Assembly (NCBI RefSeq): GCF_008033385.1
Contig: NZ_VOGY01000004.1
Span: 62,001-126,000, forward strand
Direction of reading: 5' to 3'
DNA from: Algibacter pacificus
GTDB taxonomy: Bacteria; Bacteroidota; Bacteroidia; Flavobacteriales; Flavobacteriaceae
Length of the DNA stretch: 64,000 nucleotides
The translations under genes and the position numbers were made by a program. The notes below the pieces were generated by a model. That model searched no databases and was not told where the DNA came from. It worked only from the letters and a program-made list of their open reading frames with translations. Positions 1 through 8,162 of the stretch are shown here, piece after piece (within the stretch, counting starts at the first letter, position 1; every line of letters starts with the position of its first letter).

Positions 1-777
1 ATCTGTGAAATATTTAAAATCGGCACGATTATAGGAAAACTTTAAATCGCCTTTTAATTCGGACTTTGGTGTTTTAATATTAAGATTAGCAAATGTCATA
101 TCCGTAAGGGTATAACTAAAATCTGTCATCATATTTTTAACAACAACCCCTCTACTATCTTCAAAACTTAATGTATTTATCCTGGCATTTACATTACTAC
201 CATTAATTAAAAAATTGGTGGCATTAATATTTAAATCTTCAAAATGAAGTACTTTAGCAGTCTCTTTATTTTCGTCTACAAGCCTAAAAACACTATTATA
301 AATAGATACATCGCTACTGGATAACAAGAAATTACTTTTTTTGGTTCTTGGGTTATCGCTATCAAACCGAGCTACAAATACATCTAAGTTTGTTTCCGAC
401 TCACCTTTATAGGTTGTAATATTAAAATTGAGATTCTCAATATCGATATCACCAAAAACAAGTTGTCCGTTAACTAAATTCCTCACCCCTAAAATAGACG
501 TGTTTAGTTCTGCAATACTAATTAAAGTATCTTGTTTATAATCTTCTATGTAAATATGTTTAAGCGCTACATCGCCATTAAAATGCAAGCTGACTTTATC
601 AACATTTATATTGGTTTTAAAATCGTTGTTAATGCGCTTAGTTACGTAATTCCCAAGTCCTGTTTGTATGGCAGGAATAGACAAAAACAACACCAAAATG
701 ATGAACAACAGCAGTAAAACACTTGCTATTTTAAATAGTATTTTTAGAATTTTTTTGATAGCTGTAAACTTATAACT
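1..777 (-). CDS. tamB: TamB-like translocation/assembly protein, N-terminal part (DUF490 family)
   Basis: The minus strand reads openly from an in-frame TAA at 778-780 to the window edge; the rest of the gene lies outside. The translation has a basic start, one membrane anchor (about 715-660, rich in Leu, Ile and Phe), then AsmA/TamB-type sequence such as IPAIQTGLGNYVTKRIN followed by repetitive beta-rich segments. Family members are inner-membrane-anchored periplasmic proteins that carry lipid or help build the outer membrane. Position divergent from tsaD is usual in Flavobacteriaceae. No ATG, GTG or TTG lies between the in-frame stop and the anchor; the first TTG (708) is already inside it. 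The start is therefore unresolved: a rare codon such as ATC or ATT before KKILK is possible, or a sequence error. Confidence 0.8.
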
Positions 778-792
778 TTATTTAGAATAAAC

Positions 793-800
793 TATTTTTG
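793..800 (+). promoter_or_regulatory. Possible -7 element (TAnnTTTG type) upstream of tsaD
   Basis: TATTTTTG matches the Bacteroidetes -7 consensus TAnnTTTG and lies 77 bases before the tsaD ATG. I found no clear TTTG -33 element at the expected spacing, so support is weak. Confidence 0.3.
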
Positions 801-877
801 CAATAACATACAAATAGAATCTTTTAATTCGTTTATTCGAATTCAAAATTAACAATTATTGTGCCTAATATTCACTA

Positions 878-1900
878 ATGAAGGAACAAAATATTTATAT
901 CCTCGGAATTGAATCATCTTGCGATGATACTGCGGCTTCCGTAATACACAACGGTAAAATTTTAAGTAATGTTGTCGCCACTCAAAAAATACACGAAGCG
1001 TTCGGTGGTGTTGTGCCAGAATTGGCATCGCGAGCCCACCAACAAAACATAGTTCCTGTTGTTCACCAAGCTCTAAAAAAAGCTAACATTTCTAAAGAAC
1101 AGCTTCATGCCATTGCCTTTACACGTGGTCCCGGATTAATGGGGAGCTTATTGGTAGGGACTTCTTTTGCAAAATCTTTGGCCTATGGATTAGATATTCC
1201 ATTAATTGATGTCAACCACATGCAAGCCCATATTTTGGCTCATTTTATAGATGAAGACGGCTTTAAAAAACCGCCTTTTCCATTTTTAGCCATGACTATT
1301 TCGGGCGGACATACGCAAATTGTTCGTGTCGATTCTTATTTTAAAATGACAGTTATTGGTGAAACTATTGATGATGCCGTAGGTGAAGCCTTTGATAAAA
1401 GTGGGAAAATTTTAGGGTTAGGTTATCCTGCCGGTCCAGAAATTGATAGACGGGCTAAATTAGGAAACCCAAAAGCCTTTAAATTCACCAAACCGAAAGT
1501 TGACGGATTAAACTTTAGTTTTTCGGGGTTTAAAACAGCCGTTCTCTATTTTATTCAACGCGAAGTTAAAGCCAATCCAAACTTTATAGCCGAAAACTTA
1601 AACGATATTTGCGCCTCGATTCAATACACCATTATTGGAATTTTAATAGATAAATTGAAACTGGCCACTAAAGAAACCGGAATTACGCATATTGCCATTG
1701 GCGGTGGTGTATCGGCAAATTCAGGAATACGCCAAGCTTTAAAAGATGGTGAGCAAAAATTTGATTGGACCACTTATGTGCCTAAATTTGAATTCACCAC
1801 AGATAATGCCGCCATGATTGCTATTGTGGGCTATTTAAAATATTTAGAAGGTGATTTTGCCCTACAAGATGTTGTAGCATCGGCACGATTAAAAATATAA
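878..1900 (+). CDS. tsaD: tRNA N6-adenosine threonylcarbamoyltransferase TsaD
   Basis: TsaD transfers the threonylcarbamoyl group from TC-AMP to A37 of ANN-decoding tRNAs, in the cytoplasm, together with TsaB and TsaE. The 340-residue length is normal. The ASKHA nucleotide-binding start GIESSCDDTAA is at about residues 10-20. The metal-binding HMQAH is at H114/H118, the phosphate loop region SGGHTQ is at about 143, and the C-terminal GGGVSANSGIR and TTDNAAMIA motifs are present. It leads a tight run with rsmE (5 bases downstream) and the DUF4159 gene. ATG start, no defects seen. It is divergent from tamB. Confidence 0.97.
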   Translation: MKEQNIYILGIESSCDDTAASVIHNGKILSNVVATQKIHEAFGGVVPELASRAHQQNIVPVVHQALKKANISKEQLHAIAFTRGPGLMGSLLVGTSFAKSLAYGLDIPLIDVNHMQAHILAHFIDEDGFKKPPFPFLAMTISGGHTQIVRVDSYFKMTVIGETIDDAVGEAFDKSGKILGLGYPAGPEIDRRAKLGNPKAFKFTKPKVDGLNFSFSGFKTAVLYFIQREVKANPNFIAENLNDICASIQYTIIGILIDKLKLATKETGITHIAIGGGVSANSGIRQALKDGEQKFDWTTYVPKFEFTTDNAAMIAIVGYLKYLEGDFALQDVVASARLKI

Positions 1901-1905
1901 CAAAC

Positions 1906-2613
1906 ATGCAGTTATTTTACAACGCCAATATAAACGAAAATACCACGCAATTCTCTTTCGAAAAAGAAGAAAGCAGGCATATTGTAAAAGTATTACGTAA
2001 ACAAGTTGGCGACACTTTACACATAACAAATGGGGATGGTTGGTTATTTTTAGCCGAAATTTCTATACCAAACATTAACAAATGTACGGCAGAAATTGTT
2101 TCTAAAACCCTACAATCCAAACGCAAATACAACTTACATTTAGCTGTGGCGCCAACAAAAATGAACGACCGTTACGAGTGGTTTTTAGAAAAAGCCACCG
2201 AAATAGGTATCGATAGCATTACCCCTATTATTTGCGACCATAGCGAACGTAAAATAATTAAACCCGAACGTTTCGAGCGCATTATTCAATCGGCTGCCAA
2301 ACAATCCCTATCCTGTTATTTACCGAAATTAAACGAGGCCGTTTCCTTTAAATCCTTTATAAAACAAGACTTTAAAGGAAGTGTTTATATTGCACATTGC
2401 GAAGAAACCGATAAAAAATCACTTAAAAACGAATTGCAACCAAAACAAAATATCACGATTTTAATTGGTCCGGAAGGTGATTTTTCTGTGAAAGAAATTG
2501 AATTAGCCTTACAGAACAAATTTATTCCTGTAACTTTGGGAGAAACACGTTTACGCACAGAAACAGCGGCTATTGTGGCCTGCCATTCCGTAGCGTTTAC
2601 CAATGAAATTTAA
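1906..2613 (+). CDS. rsmE: 16S rRNA (uracil1498-N3)-methyltransferase RsmE
   Basis: This SPOUT-class enzyme methylates U1498 of 16S rRNA using S-adenosylmethionine. At 235 residues it has the family length. An N-terminal PUA-like domain holds EEESRHIVKVLR and LHITNGDGW. The C-terminal trefoil-knot SAM site shows LIGPEGDFSVKEI and LGETRLRTETAAI, both hallmark motifs. The gene starts 5 bases after tsaD and its 3' end overlaps the longest reading of the next gene by 11 bases, which indicates cotranscription. Confidence 0.95.
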   Translation: MQLFYNANINENTTQFSFEKEESRHIVKVLRKQVGDTLHITNGDGWLFLAEISIPNINKCTAEIVSKTLQSKRKYNLHLAVAPTKMNDRYEWFLEKATEIGIDSITPIICDHSERKIIKPERFERIIQSAAKQSLSCYLPKLNEAVSFKSFIKQDFKGSVYIAHCEETDKKSLKNELQPKQNITILIGPEGDFSVKEIELALQNKFIPVTLGETRLRTETAAIVACHSVAFTNEI

Positions 2614-2629
2614 TGAAACTAAGCGTTAT

Positions 2630-3271
2630 ATGAAAATCCTTTCTACTTGTTTATTTTGTCTATACACTCTAATAAGTTTTTCGCAAGACTTGGCCATTTT
2701 AAAATATCAAGGTGGCGGCGATTGGTACGGCAACCCGACGGCTTTACCTAATTTAATTAGTTTTTGTAACGAAAATATTGATACCAAAATAAACCCTAAA
2801 ATTGAGACGGTTGAAGTTAGCAGTCCCGATATTTTTCAATACCCTTTTATACACATGACGGGGCACGGCAATGTGTTTTTTAGCGATACCGATATTGAAA
2901 ACCTAAGAAACTATTTAATTTCAGGCGGTTTTTTACATATCGATGATAATTACGGCATGCAACCTTACCTCGTTAAGGAACTAAAAAAAGTGTTTCCGAA
3001 TAAAGAATTAATTGAATTACCGGCAAGTCATCCTATTTTCAGCACTGCTTTTAGCTTTCCAAAAGGACTTCCTAAAATACACGAACATAACGGTAAACGT
3101 CCACAAGCTTTTGGACTTTTTGAAAAAGACAGACTCATTTTATTATTTACTTATGAAAGTGATTTAGGCGATGGCTGGGAAGATCCCGAAGTCCATAACG
3201 ATCCGGCCGATGTTAGAGAAAAAGCCTTGAAAATGGGTGCTAATATTGTAAAATATGTTTTTGAAAATTAA
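2630..3271 (+). CDS. Secreted DUF4159 domain protein
   Basis: A signal peptide (MKILSTCLFCLYTLISFSQ) precedes a DUF4159 domain with YQGGGDWYGNP, GGFLHIDDNYGM, LPASHPIF and GDGWEDPEVHNDP. The reading frame is open from an ATG at 2603 that overlaps rsmE, but the ATG at 2630 puts the signal peptide at the N terminus, so I prefer it (213 residues). The fold is thought to resemble ThuA/glutamine-amidotransferase-like domains, but no activity is established for this family. The signal peptide implies export to the periplasm. The tsaD-rsmE-DUF4159 order suggests one transcript. Confidence 0.88.
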   Translation: MKILSTCLFCLYTLISFSQDLAILKYQGGGDWYGNPTALPNLISFCNENIDTKINPKIETVEVSSPDIFQYPFIHMTGHGNVFFSDTDIENLRNYLISGGFLHIDDNYGMQPYLVKELKKVFPNKELIELPASHPIFSTAFSFPKGLPKIHEHNGKRPQAFGLFEKDRLILLFTYESDLGDGWEDPEVHNDPADVREKALKMGANIVKYVFEN

Positions 3272-3355
3272 TCTTTTAAGAATAGAGAAAAATAAAAAAG
3301 GTAACTTTCAGCCAAACGCATACACACTTAAACAATTAAACAAACATACTCCACA

Positions 3356-3856
3356 TTGCAACTCACCCACTATACCACCAATTTCGAAAAACGTACATTC
3401 CCAATAACACTGGTTTGCGATCATGTTACCAACGCACCAAATATTGGTAGTTTATTTAGAATTGCCGATGCTTTTGGAATTGAAAAGCTTGTGCTTTGTG
3501 GCGAAAATATTCAGTTGGGACGTAAAACATCAAAAACATCGCGAGCCACAGAAAAAGTCGTGAATTACGACATTTGTAATTCGGCAATTGAAGTTGTTAA
3601 ACAATTAAAAGAAAACAATCATCATATTATTTCTTTGGAAATAACCGATAAAAGTGAACCCATTCACAGGGTTAAATTTTCAACAGAAAAACCTATAGTT
3701 TTAATTATCGGTGATGAAAATTTTGGTGTTTCCGAAGCCATTTTAAAGCTTTCGGACCGAGTGATTCATATTGATATGTTTGGACAAAACAGTAGTATGA
3801 ATGTGGTACAAGCGACTAATATTGCTGTTTATGAAATTACCAAACAACTGTTTTAA
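3356..3856 (+). CDS. SpoU (TrmH) family RNA 2'-O-methyltransferase
   Basis: A 166-residue single-domain SPOUT methyltransferase that probably methylates a tRNA or rRNA 2'-OH. All three SpoU motifs are visible: NIGSLFRIADAFG (motif 1), IVLIIGDENFGVSE (motif 2) and DMFGQNSSMNVVQATNIAV (motif 3). The substrate cannot be told from sequence; small stand-alone SpoU proteins act on various RNAs. The only plausible start is TTG at 3356, since an in-frame TAA lies at 3329-3331 and no ATG lies between. It follows the DUF4159 gene by 84 bases on the same strand. Confidence 0.9.
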   Translation: MQLTHYTTNFEKRTFPITLVCDHVTNAPNIGSLFRIADAFGIEKLVLCGENIQLGRKTSKTSRATEKVVNYDICNSAIEVVKQLKENNHHIISLEITDKSEPIHRVKFSTEKPIVLIIGDENFGVSEAILKLSDRVIHIDMFGQNSSMNVVQATNIAVYEITKQLF

Positions 3857-3906
3857 AAGCTAAGAAGGTTGAATAATTTAGCCCAAAATATTATTATATT
3901 TACTAC

Positions 3907-4995
3907 ATGAATTCAAGCACTATTTCAAAAGGTATTTTAAAAGCCATTGCCATTGTTTTAGGCTTTGCTTTGGTTTTATATTTTCTATATAAAATACAAT
4001 CGGTTATAGGTTATATTGCTATTGCCGCCGTTATATCCCTTATTGGCCGTCCAATTGTTTTATTTTTAGAACGCAAATTAAAATTTAAAAACACCATGGC
4101 TGTCATTGTCACCATGGTCGTTTTACTTGGCTTATTTGTAGGTTTGGCTGGTCTTTTTATTCCTTTAGTTATTAAACAGGGGCAAAATTTAGCACTTTTG
4201 GATATTAATCAATTACAAGGTAATATCGAACATTTGTACGGAGAAATTATCACCTATTTTAATTTACATCAAATTGATGTTGAGCAATCTTTAAAAGATT
4301 CCGACCTGCTTTCAAAAATTAATTTCGCTATGATTCCCGATTTTTTAAACGCTATCATAAGTGGTTTAGGAAGCTTTAGCATTGGTTTATTCTCGGTGCT
4401 ATTTATTTCCTTTTTCTTTTTAAAAGATAGCCGCTTGTTCGAAAATGGAATCCTTACTTTTATTCCAGACGACAAAGAATCGCGTTGGCAAAATTCTTCA
4501 ACTAAAATTAAAGATTTACTCTCTCGCTATTTCGTTGGACTTATTTTTCAAATCCTTATTCTATTTATTATTTACACCATTGGCTTACTCATCATTGGCG
4601 TAGAAAACCCTATTGTAATCGCTTTTTTATGCGCTTTACTTAATTTAATTCCTTACGTTGGTCCTTTAATTGGAGCGGTTTTAATGCTGACATTAACTAT
4701 GACGAGCAATTTAGACGAAAGCTTTAGCGACGTTATTTTACCAAAAACATTGTGGGTGTTTGTCGTGTTTATGATTGGCCAATTGGTTGATAATTTTGGC
4801 AGCCAACCGATTATATTTTCAAAAAGTGTCAAATCGCATCCCTTAGAAATATTTTTGGTCATTTTAATTACCGGAATCCTGTTTGGCGTTATTGGTTTAA
4901 TACTAGCCGTGCCTGCATATACCGTTATAAAAGTGATTTTAAAAACATTTTTAGCTGAAAATAAAATTGTAAAAAAACTCACTAAAGGCTTATAA
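3907..4995 (+). CDS. AI-2E family (PerM/YdiK-type) membrane permease
   Basis: A 362-residue inner-membrane protein with about 7-8 hydrophobic segments. An N-terminal pair of helices (residues 10-65) is followed by a soluble stretch, then a helical core with LNLIPYVGPLIGAVL and GQLVDNFGSQPIIFSKS. This Pro-Tyr-Gly and DNxxxP pattern is typical of the AI-2E transporter family. Members were linked to autoinducer-2 export, but others act as Na+/H+ antiporters, so the substrate here is unknown. It lies 50 bases after the SpoU gene and 7 bases before the next gene. Confidence 0.9.
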   Translation: MNSSTISKGILKAIAIVLGFALVLYFLYKIQSVIGYIAIAAVISLIGRPIVLFLERKLKFKNTMAVIVTMVVLLGLFVGLAGLFIPLVIKQGQNLALLDINQLQGNIEHLYGEIITYFNLHQIDVEQSLKDSDLLSKINFAMIPDFLNAIISGLGSFSIGLFSVLFISFFFLKDSRLFENGILTFIPDDKESRWQNSSTKIKDLLSRYFVGLIFQILILFIIYTIGLLIIGVENPIVIAFLCALLNLIPYVGPLIGAVLMLTLTMTSNLDESFSDVILPKTLWVFVVFMIGQLVDNFGSQPIIFSKSVKSHPLEIFLVILITGILFGVIGLILAVPAYTVIKVILKTFLAENKIVKKLTKGL

Positions 4996-5002
4996 TTTTA
5001 GT

Positions 5003-6187
5003 TTGAATACCGCTGTTTTAAATACCGAAATCCAAGCTTATATTGATGCGCATTTAGCATCGGATATTACATCGATTTTATTAAAAGGTACCGCATTTAC
5101 CGATGTTGAAACCACCGAAATTATAGAACAAATTGAAGCCAAAAAACGAAGTAAAACTAAGCTACCAACTTGGTATCAATGTAAAAACATCTATTTCCCA
5201 AACAAGCTAAATATCGAGCAAACCTCTTCGGAAATTACCGCAAAGCACAAAGCTGGATTAATGAATGGTGACACCATAATTGATGTAACTGGTGGCTTTG
5301 GAGTTGATTGTTTCTACTTTTCAAAACGTTTTAAACAAGTTACCCATTGCGAAATAAATCCAAAATTATCACAAATAGTTAGTCATAATTACAAACAACT
5401 TGAAGTTGAAAATATTAAAACACAGCAAGTTGACGGCATTGACTTTTTAAAAAATACTGATTCAAATTTCGATTGGATTTATATCGACCCATCCCGTCGC
5501 CACGACAGCAAAGGCAAAGTGTTTTTTTTAAACGACTGTTTACCCAATGTGCCCGAACATTTAGATTTACTTTTTTCACACAGTAAAAACATTATGATAA
5601 AAACCTCCCCTCTACTCGATTTTTCGGTGGGTATTGGTGAATTAAAACAGGTAAAAACCATTCATGTTATTGCTGTAAACAATGAAGTAAAAGAATTGCT
5701 TTGGATTTTAGAAGCTGGTTTTAATGGCCAAATTAGCATTGAAACTTCTAACTTAAAAAAAGAAAACACAGAGTCGTTTAATTTCATTTTAAATGAAGAA
5801 AAAACAGCCAATTCCTTTTACAGTAAACCATTAAACTATTTGTATGAGCCTAATGTGGCTATTTTAAAATCTGGAGCTTTCGATTCTATTTCTAATCAAT
5901 TACAAGTATCTAAACTTCATAAACATTCTCATTTATACACTAGTGACGCACTTATAAACTTCCCTGGACGCGCTTTTCAAATAGAAAATAAGATTCCATA
6001 CAATAAAAAAGAGCTCAAGAAACATCGAATTACAAAAGCCAATATTACCACGCGTAACTTCCCGGAAACGGTACAAAATATTAGAAAAAAATTCAATATA
6101 AAGGATGGTGGCGAACTGTATTTGTTTTTTACTACAGATTTAGAAGATAATAAAGTGGTACTTGTAACTCGTAAAGTGGTGTTATAA
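5003..6187 (+). CDS. Class I SAM-dependent methyltransferase with THUMP-like C terminus
   Basis: A 394-residue protein, probably an RNA methyltransferase. The Rossmann SAM site is at residues 90-125 (IIDVTGGFGVDCFYFSKRF, then HCEINPKLS), and the catalytic-region motif DWIYIDPSRR is at about 152-162. The C-terminal part (KFNIKDGGELYLFFT) resembles the THUMP-like domain common in Bacteroidetes homologues. The start is TTG at 5003, seven bases after the permease stop, so translation is probably coupled. The target RNA is not known. A bidirectional terminator follows. Confidence 0.87.
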   Translation: MNTAVLNTEIQAYIDAHLASDITSILLKGTAFTDVETTEIIEQIEAKKRSKTKLPTWYQCKNIYFPNKLNIEQTSSEITAKHKAGLMNGDTIIDVTGGFGVDCFYFSKRFKQVTHCEINPKLSQIVSHNYKQLEVENIKTQQVDGIDFLKNTDSNFDWIYIDPSRRHDSKGKVFFLNDCLPNVPEHLDLLFSHSKNIMIKTSPLLDFSVGIGELKQVKTIHVIAVNNEVKELLWILEAGFNGQISIETSNLKKENTESFNFILNEEKTANSFYSKPLNYLYEPNVAILKSGAFDSISNQLQVSKLHKHSHLYTSDALINFPGRAFQIENKIPYNKKELKKHRITKANITTRNFPETVQNIRKKFNIKDGGELYLFFTTDLEDNKVVLVTRKVVL

Positions 6188-6330
6188 GTTTTTGATATAA
6201 GTTGAAATAAATATTTCGAAACTATTAAATAAAGCGGCAAGTAAAATTCATTTTCAAGCGGTAACTTTTACAGTAATTTCAATTAATAACTGGTATTATT
6301 TAATGCTCTTTATAGGATATTTAGGGCATA

Positions 6331-6363
6331 AAAAAATCTCAGACCAAAGTCTGAGATTTTTAT
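6331..6363. terminator. Bidirectional rho-independent terminator
   Basis: AAATCTCAGAC pairs with GTCTGAGATTT around a CAAA loop, flanked by an A-run and a T-run. It sits between the end of the plus-strand methyltransferase gene and the end of the minus-strand SusD gene, so it can serve both. Confidence 0.9.
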
Positions 6364-6389
6364 CATTATCAATATATAAAAATTGATGC

Positions 6390-8159
6390 TTATTTAATAT
6401 ATCCGAAATTTTGGTTAATTTCTTCAGTAACATCAATAGTAGCTTGTGGAATAGCAAAAACTCTTAAATAAGGTTCTGTAGCCGATTTAGCCGTATAAGC
6501 GTCATCAAAAGTTCCAAAACGTATCATTTGTTTTCTTCGGTACATTTCCCAGTACATTTCGAAACCAATTTCGTTGTATAGCGTGGTTTCATCTAAAGCT
6601 AAAATAGGTTTACCTGGTGCATTTTCAAAAAGTGCTTCACGAGTTCTACTGGTTCTTAACATATTAATGTCGGCAAGCGCTAAAGCTGTTTCTCCTTTGC
6701 GGAAATACGCCTCGGCACGCATACAATACATTCCTCCTAAACGGTATAATGGCACATCGACCGCAGAATTTCCGTTTCCATAATTTGGATCAAATTCCCA
6801 TTTAAAGTTACGAACACCACGATTAATTTGATCCTGTGAAAACACCGCTTCTACAGGATTATTAAAGTTTAAATCTGGTGTATAATCCATAGGTGTTGTG
6901 GTATTTTTTTCCATGTAAAGTTTGCTAATTGCAATGCGTCCATCATCGGTCATGTTAAAACCACCTTTTCCATCTAATGTTGGTCCGTATTGCTGTCCAA
7001 CTTGCAAACCTCTGTTAAAATGCACACGCAATTTACCTGTATCGGTTCTTGTATCCTCTGCTGGCACACTTCCTGTAGTCCCGTCGTTCATAAACCAAGT
7101 ACCATCGCTATATTGGTAGTAACGGTGAAAACGTGGATCATCGTGATTACCATCCCAAGTATAGTAAAACTCTGGTTCTACACAAGATCCATTTGTACCA
7201 CGATTGTCTGGAGTTTGCTTTTGTGCACGTCCGGTAGACATGTATGCAAAATCGTTATCACTGCGTCTTGTATTATCATTTTCTTGAGCTACTGCAAAAA
7301 TAATTTCGGTACCGTTGGTGTTATCTATTGCGAAATTATCAAAGTAGTTGCTCTCTAAACTAAAGCCACCATCGATAAGAAGTGAGGTATAATAAATCAC
7401 CTTATCCATATCACTACCATTATTATCAAGCGCGGCTTCAGTAAAATTAAAACTAGAAGTTTTGTTATAACGATCTTTAAAAACTGCTCTATTTAAATAC
7501 ATATCGGCCAATAAAGCATAAGCTGCCTGTTTTGTAAACCGACCATTATAGGTTTGTTGATCGCCTAAATTAAGCAAGTTAGGAATTATACTTTCCACTT
7601 CAGAAATCAAGTTATCAATTTCTGTTTCAGCTTGAAGAATTTCTAAAGCAGCACCTTTAGTAAACGGATCCCTGTATGGTGCCTGATTAAATAAATCTAG
7701 CGTATTATAAACATAGAGAGCTAATAAGCCACGAGCTTCTGCTAAAAACAAATCGTAATTAGCGTACTCTGGATTTTCTTCTATAGACTCTATGGCTGTT
7801 AAAGTTTTAGTAATTCCACTTGTTAAACTATTCCAAGTTCCTGCTACTGTAGCATTATTAGTTCCCCAAGTAAACTCTGTTAAAGCGCGCCATTTTCCGC
7901 CATCGCCCCAATCGCTACCGCGGGTTGGTAACATACATTCATCGGTTGGATATTCTTGTAAACCAAATACGTTACCGTGATCGGTAAATGTTCCATTTGC
8001 TAATTGCCCATAAGCTGCTGCCATGGCACTTTCTGGATTGGAGCTTTCCCCTCCAATCACTTCGTCTATCACTTCTTCATTTAAATCTGTACAACTAAAA
8101 ACAAGTGTACTAAACATGAAAACGGAAGCTACTTTTAATATTTTATTTGAAATTTTCAT
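6390..8159 (-). CDS. SusD/RagB family outer-membrane nutrient-binding lipoprotein
   Basis: A 589-residue surface lipoprotein that works as the lid of a SusC-type TonB channel. The signal peptide ends in a lipobox (LVFSC, Cys23), followed by TDLNEEV. The SusD-type helical repeats and C-terminal RagB region (LYNEIGFEMYWEMYRRKQMIRFGTF) are clear. It starts 3 bases after the SusC stop, so the two are one transcript. No glycoside hydrolase, lyase or sulfatase is encoded next to the pair, so the substrate cannot be inferred from context. The only divergent neighbour is a PI-PLC-like enzyme. Confidence 0.95.
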   Translation of the reverse strand: MKISNKILKVASVFMFSTLVFSCTDLNEEVIDEVIGGESSNPESAMAAAYGQLANGTFTDHGNVFGLQEYPTDECMLPTRGSDWGDGGKWRALTEFTWGTNNATVAGTWNSLTSGITKTLTAIESIEENPEYANYDLFLAEARGLLALYVYNTLDLFNQAPYRDPFTKGAALEILQAETEIDNLISEVESIIPNLLNLGDQQTYNGRFTKQAAYALLADMYLNRAVFKDRYNKTSSFNFTEAALDNNGSDMDKVIYYTSLLIDGGFSLESNYFDNFAIDNTNGTEIIFAVAQENDNTRRSDNDFAYMSTGRAQKQTPDNRGTNGSCVEPEFYYTWDGNHDDPRFHRYYQYSDGTWFMNDGTTGSVPAEDTRTDTGKLRVHFNRGLQVGQQYGPTLDGKGGFNMTDDGRIAISKLYMEKNTTTPMDYTPDLNFNNPVEAVFSQDQINRGVRNFKWEFDPNYGNGNSAVDVPLYRLGGMYCMRAEAYFRKGETALALADINMLRTSRTREALFENAPGKPILALDETTLYNEIGFEMYWEMYRRKQMIRFGTFDDAYTAKSATEPYLRVFAIPQATIDVTEEINQNFGYIK

Positions 8160-8162
8160 AAA

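Noticed and set aside
6990-7358. Plus-strand open frame inside the first susD
   Set aside because: Antisense shadow of a clear SusD coding sequence.
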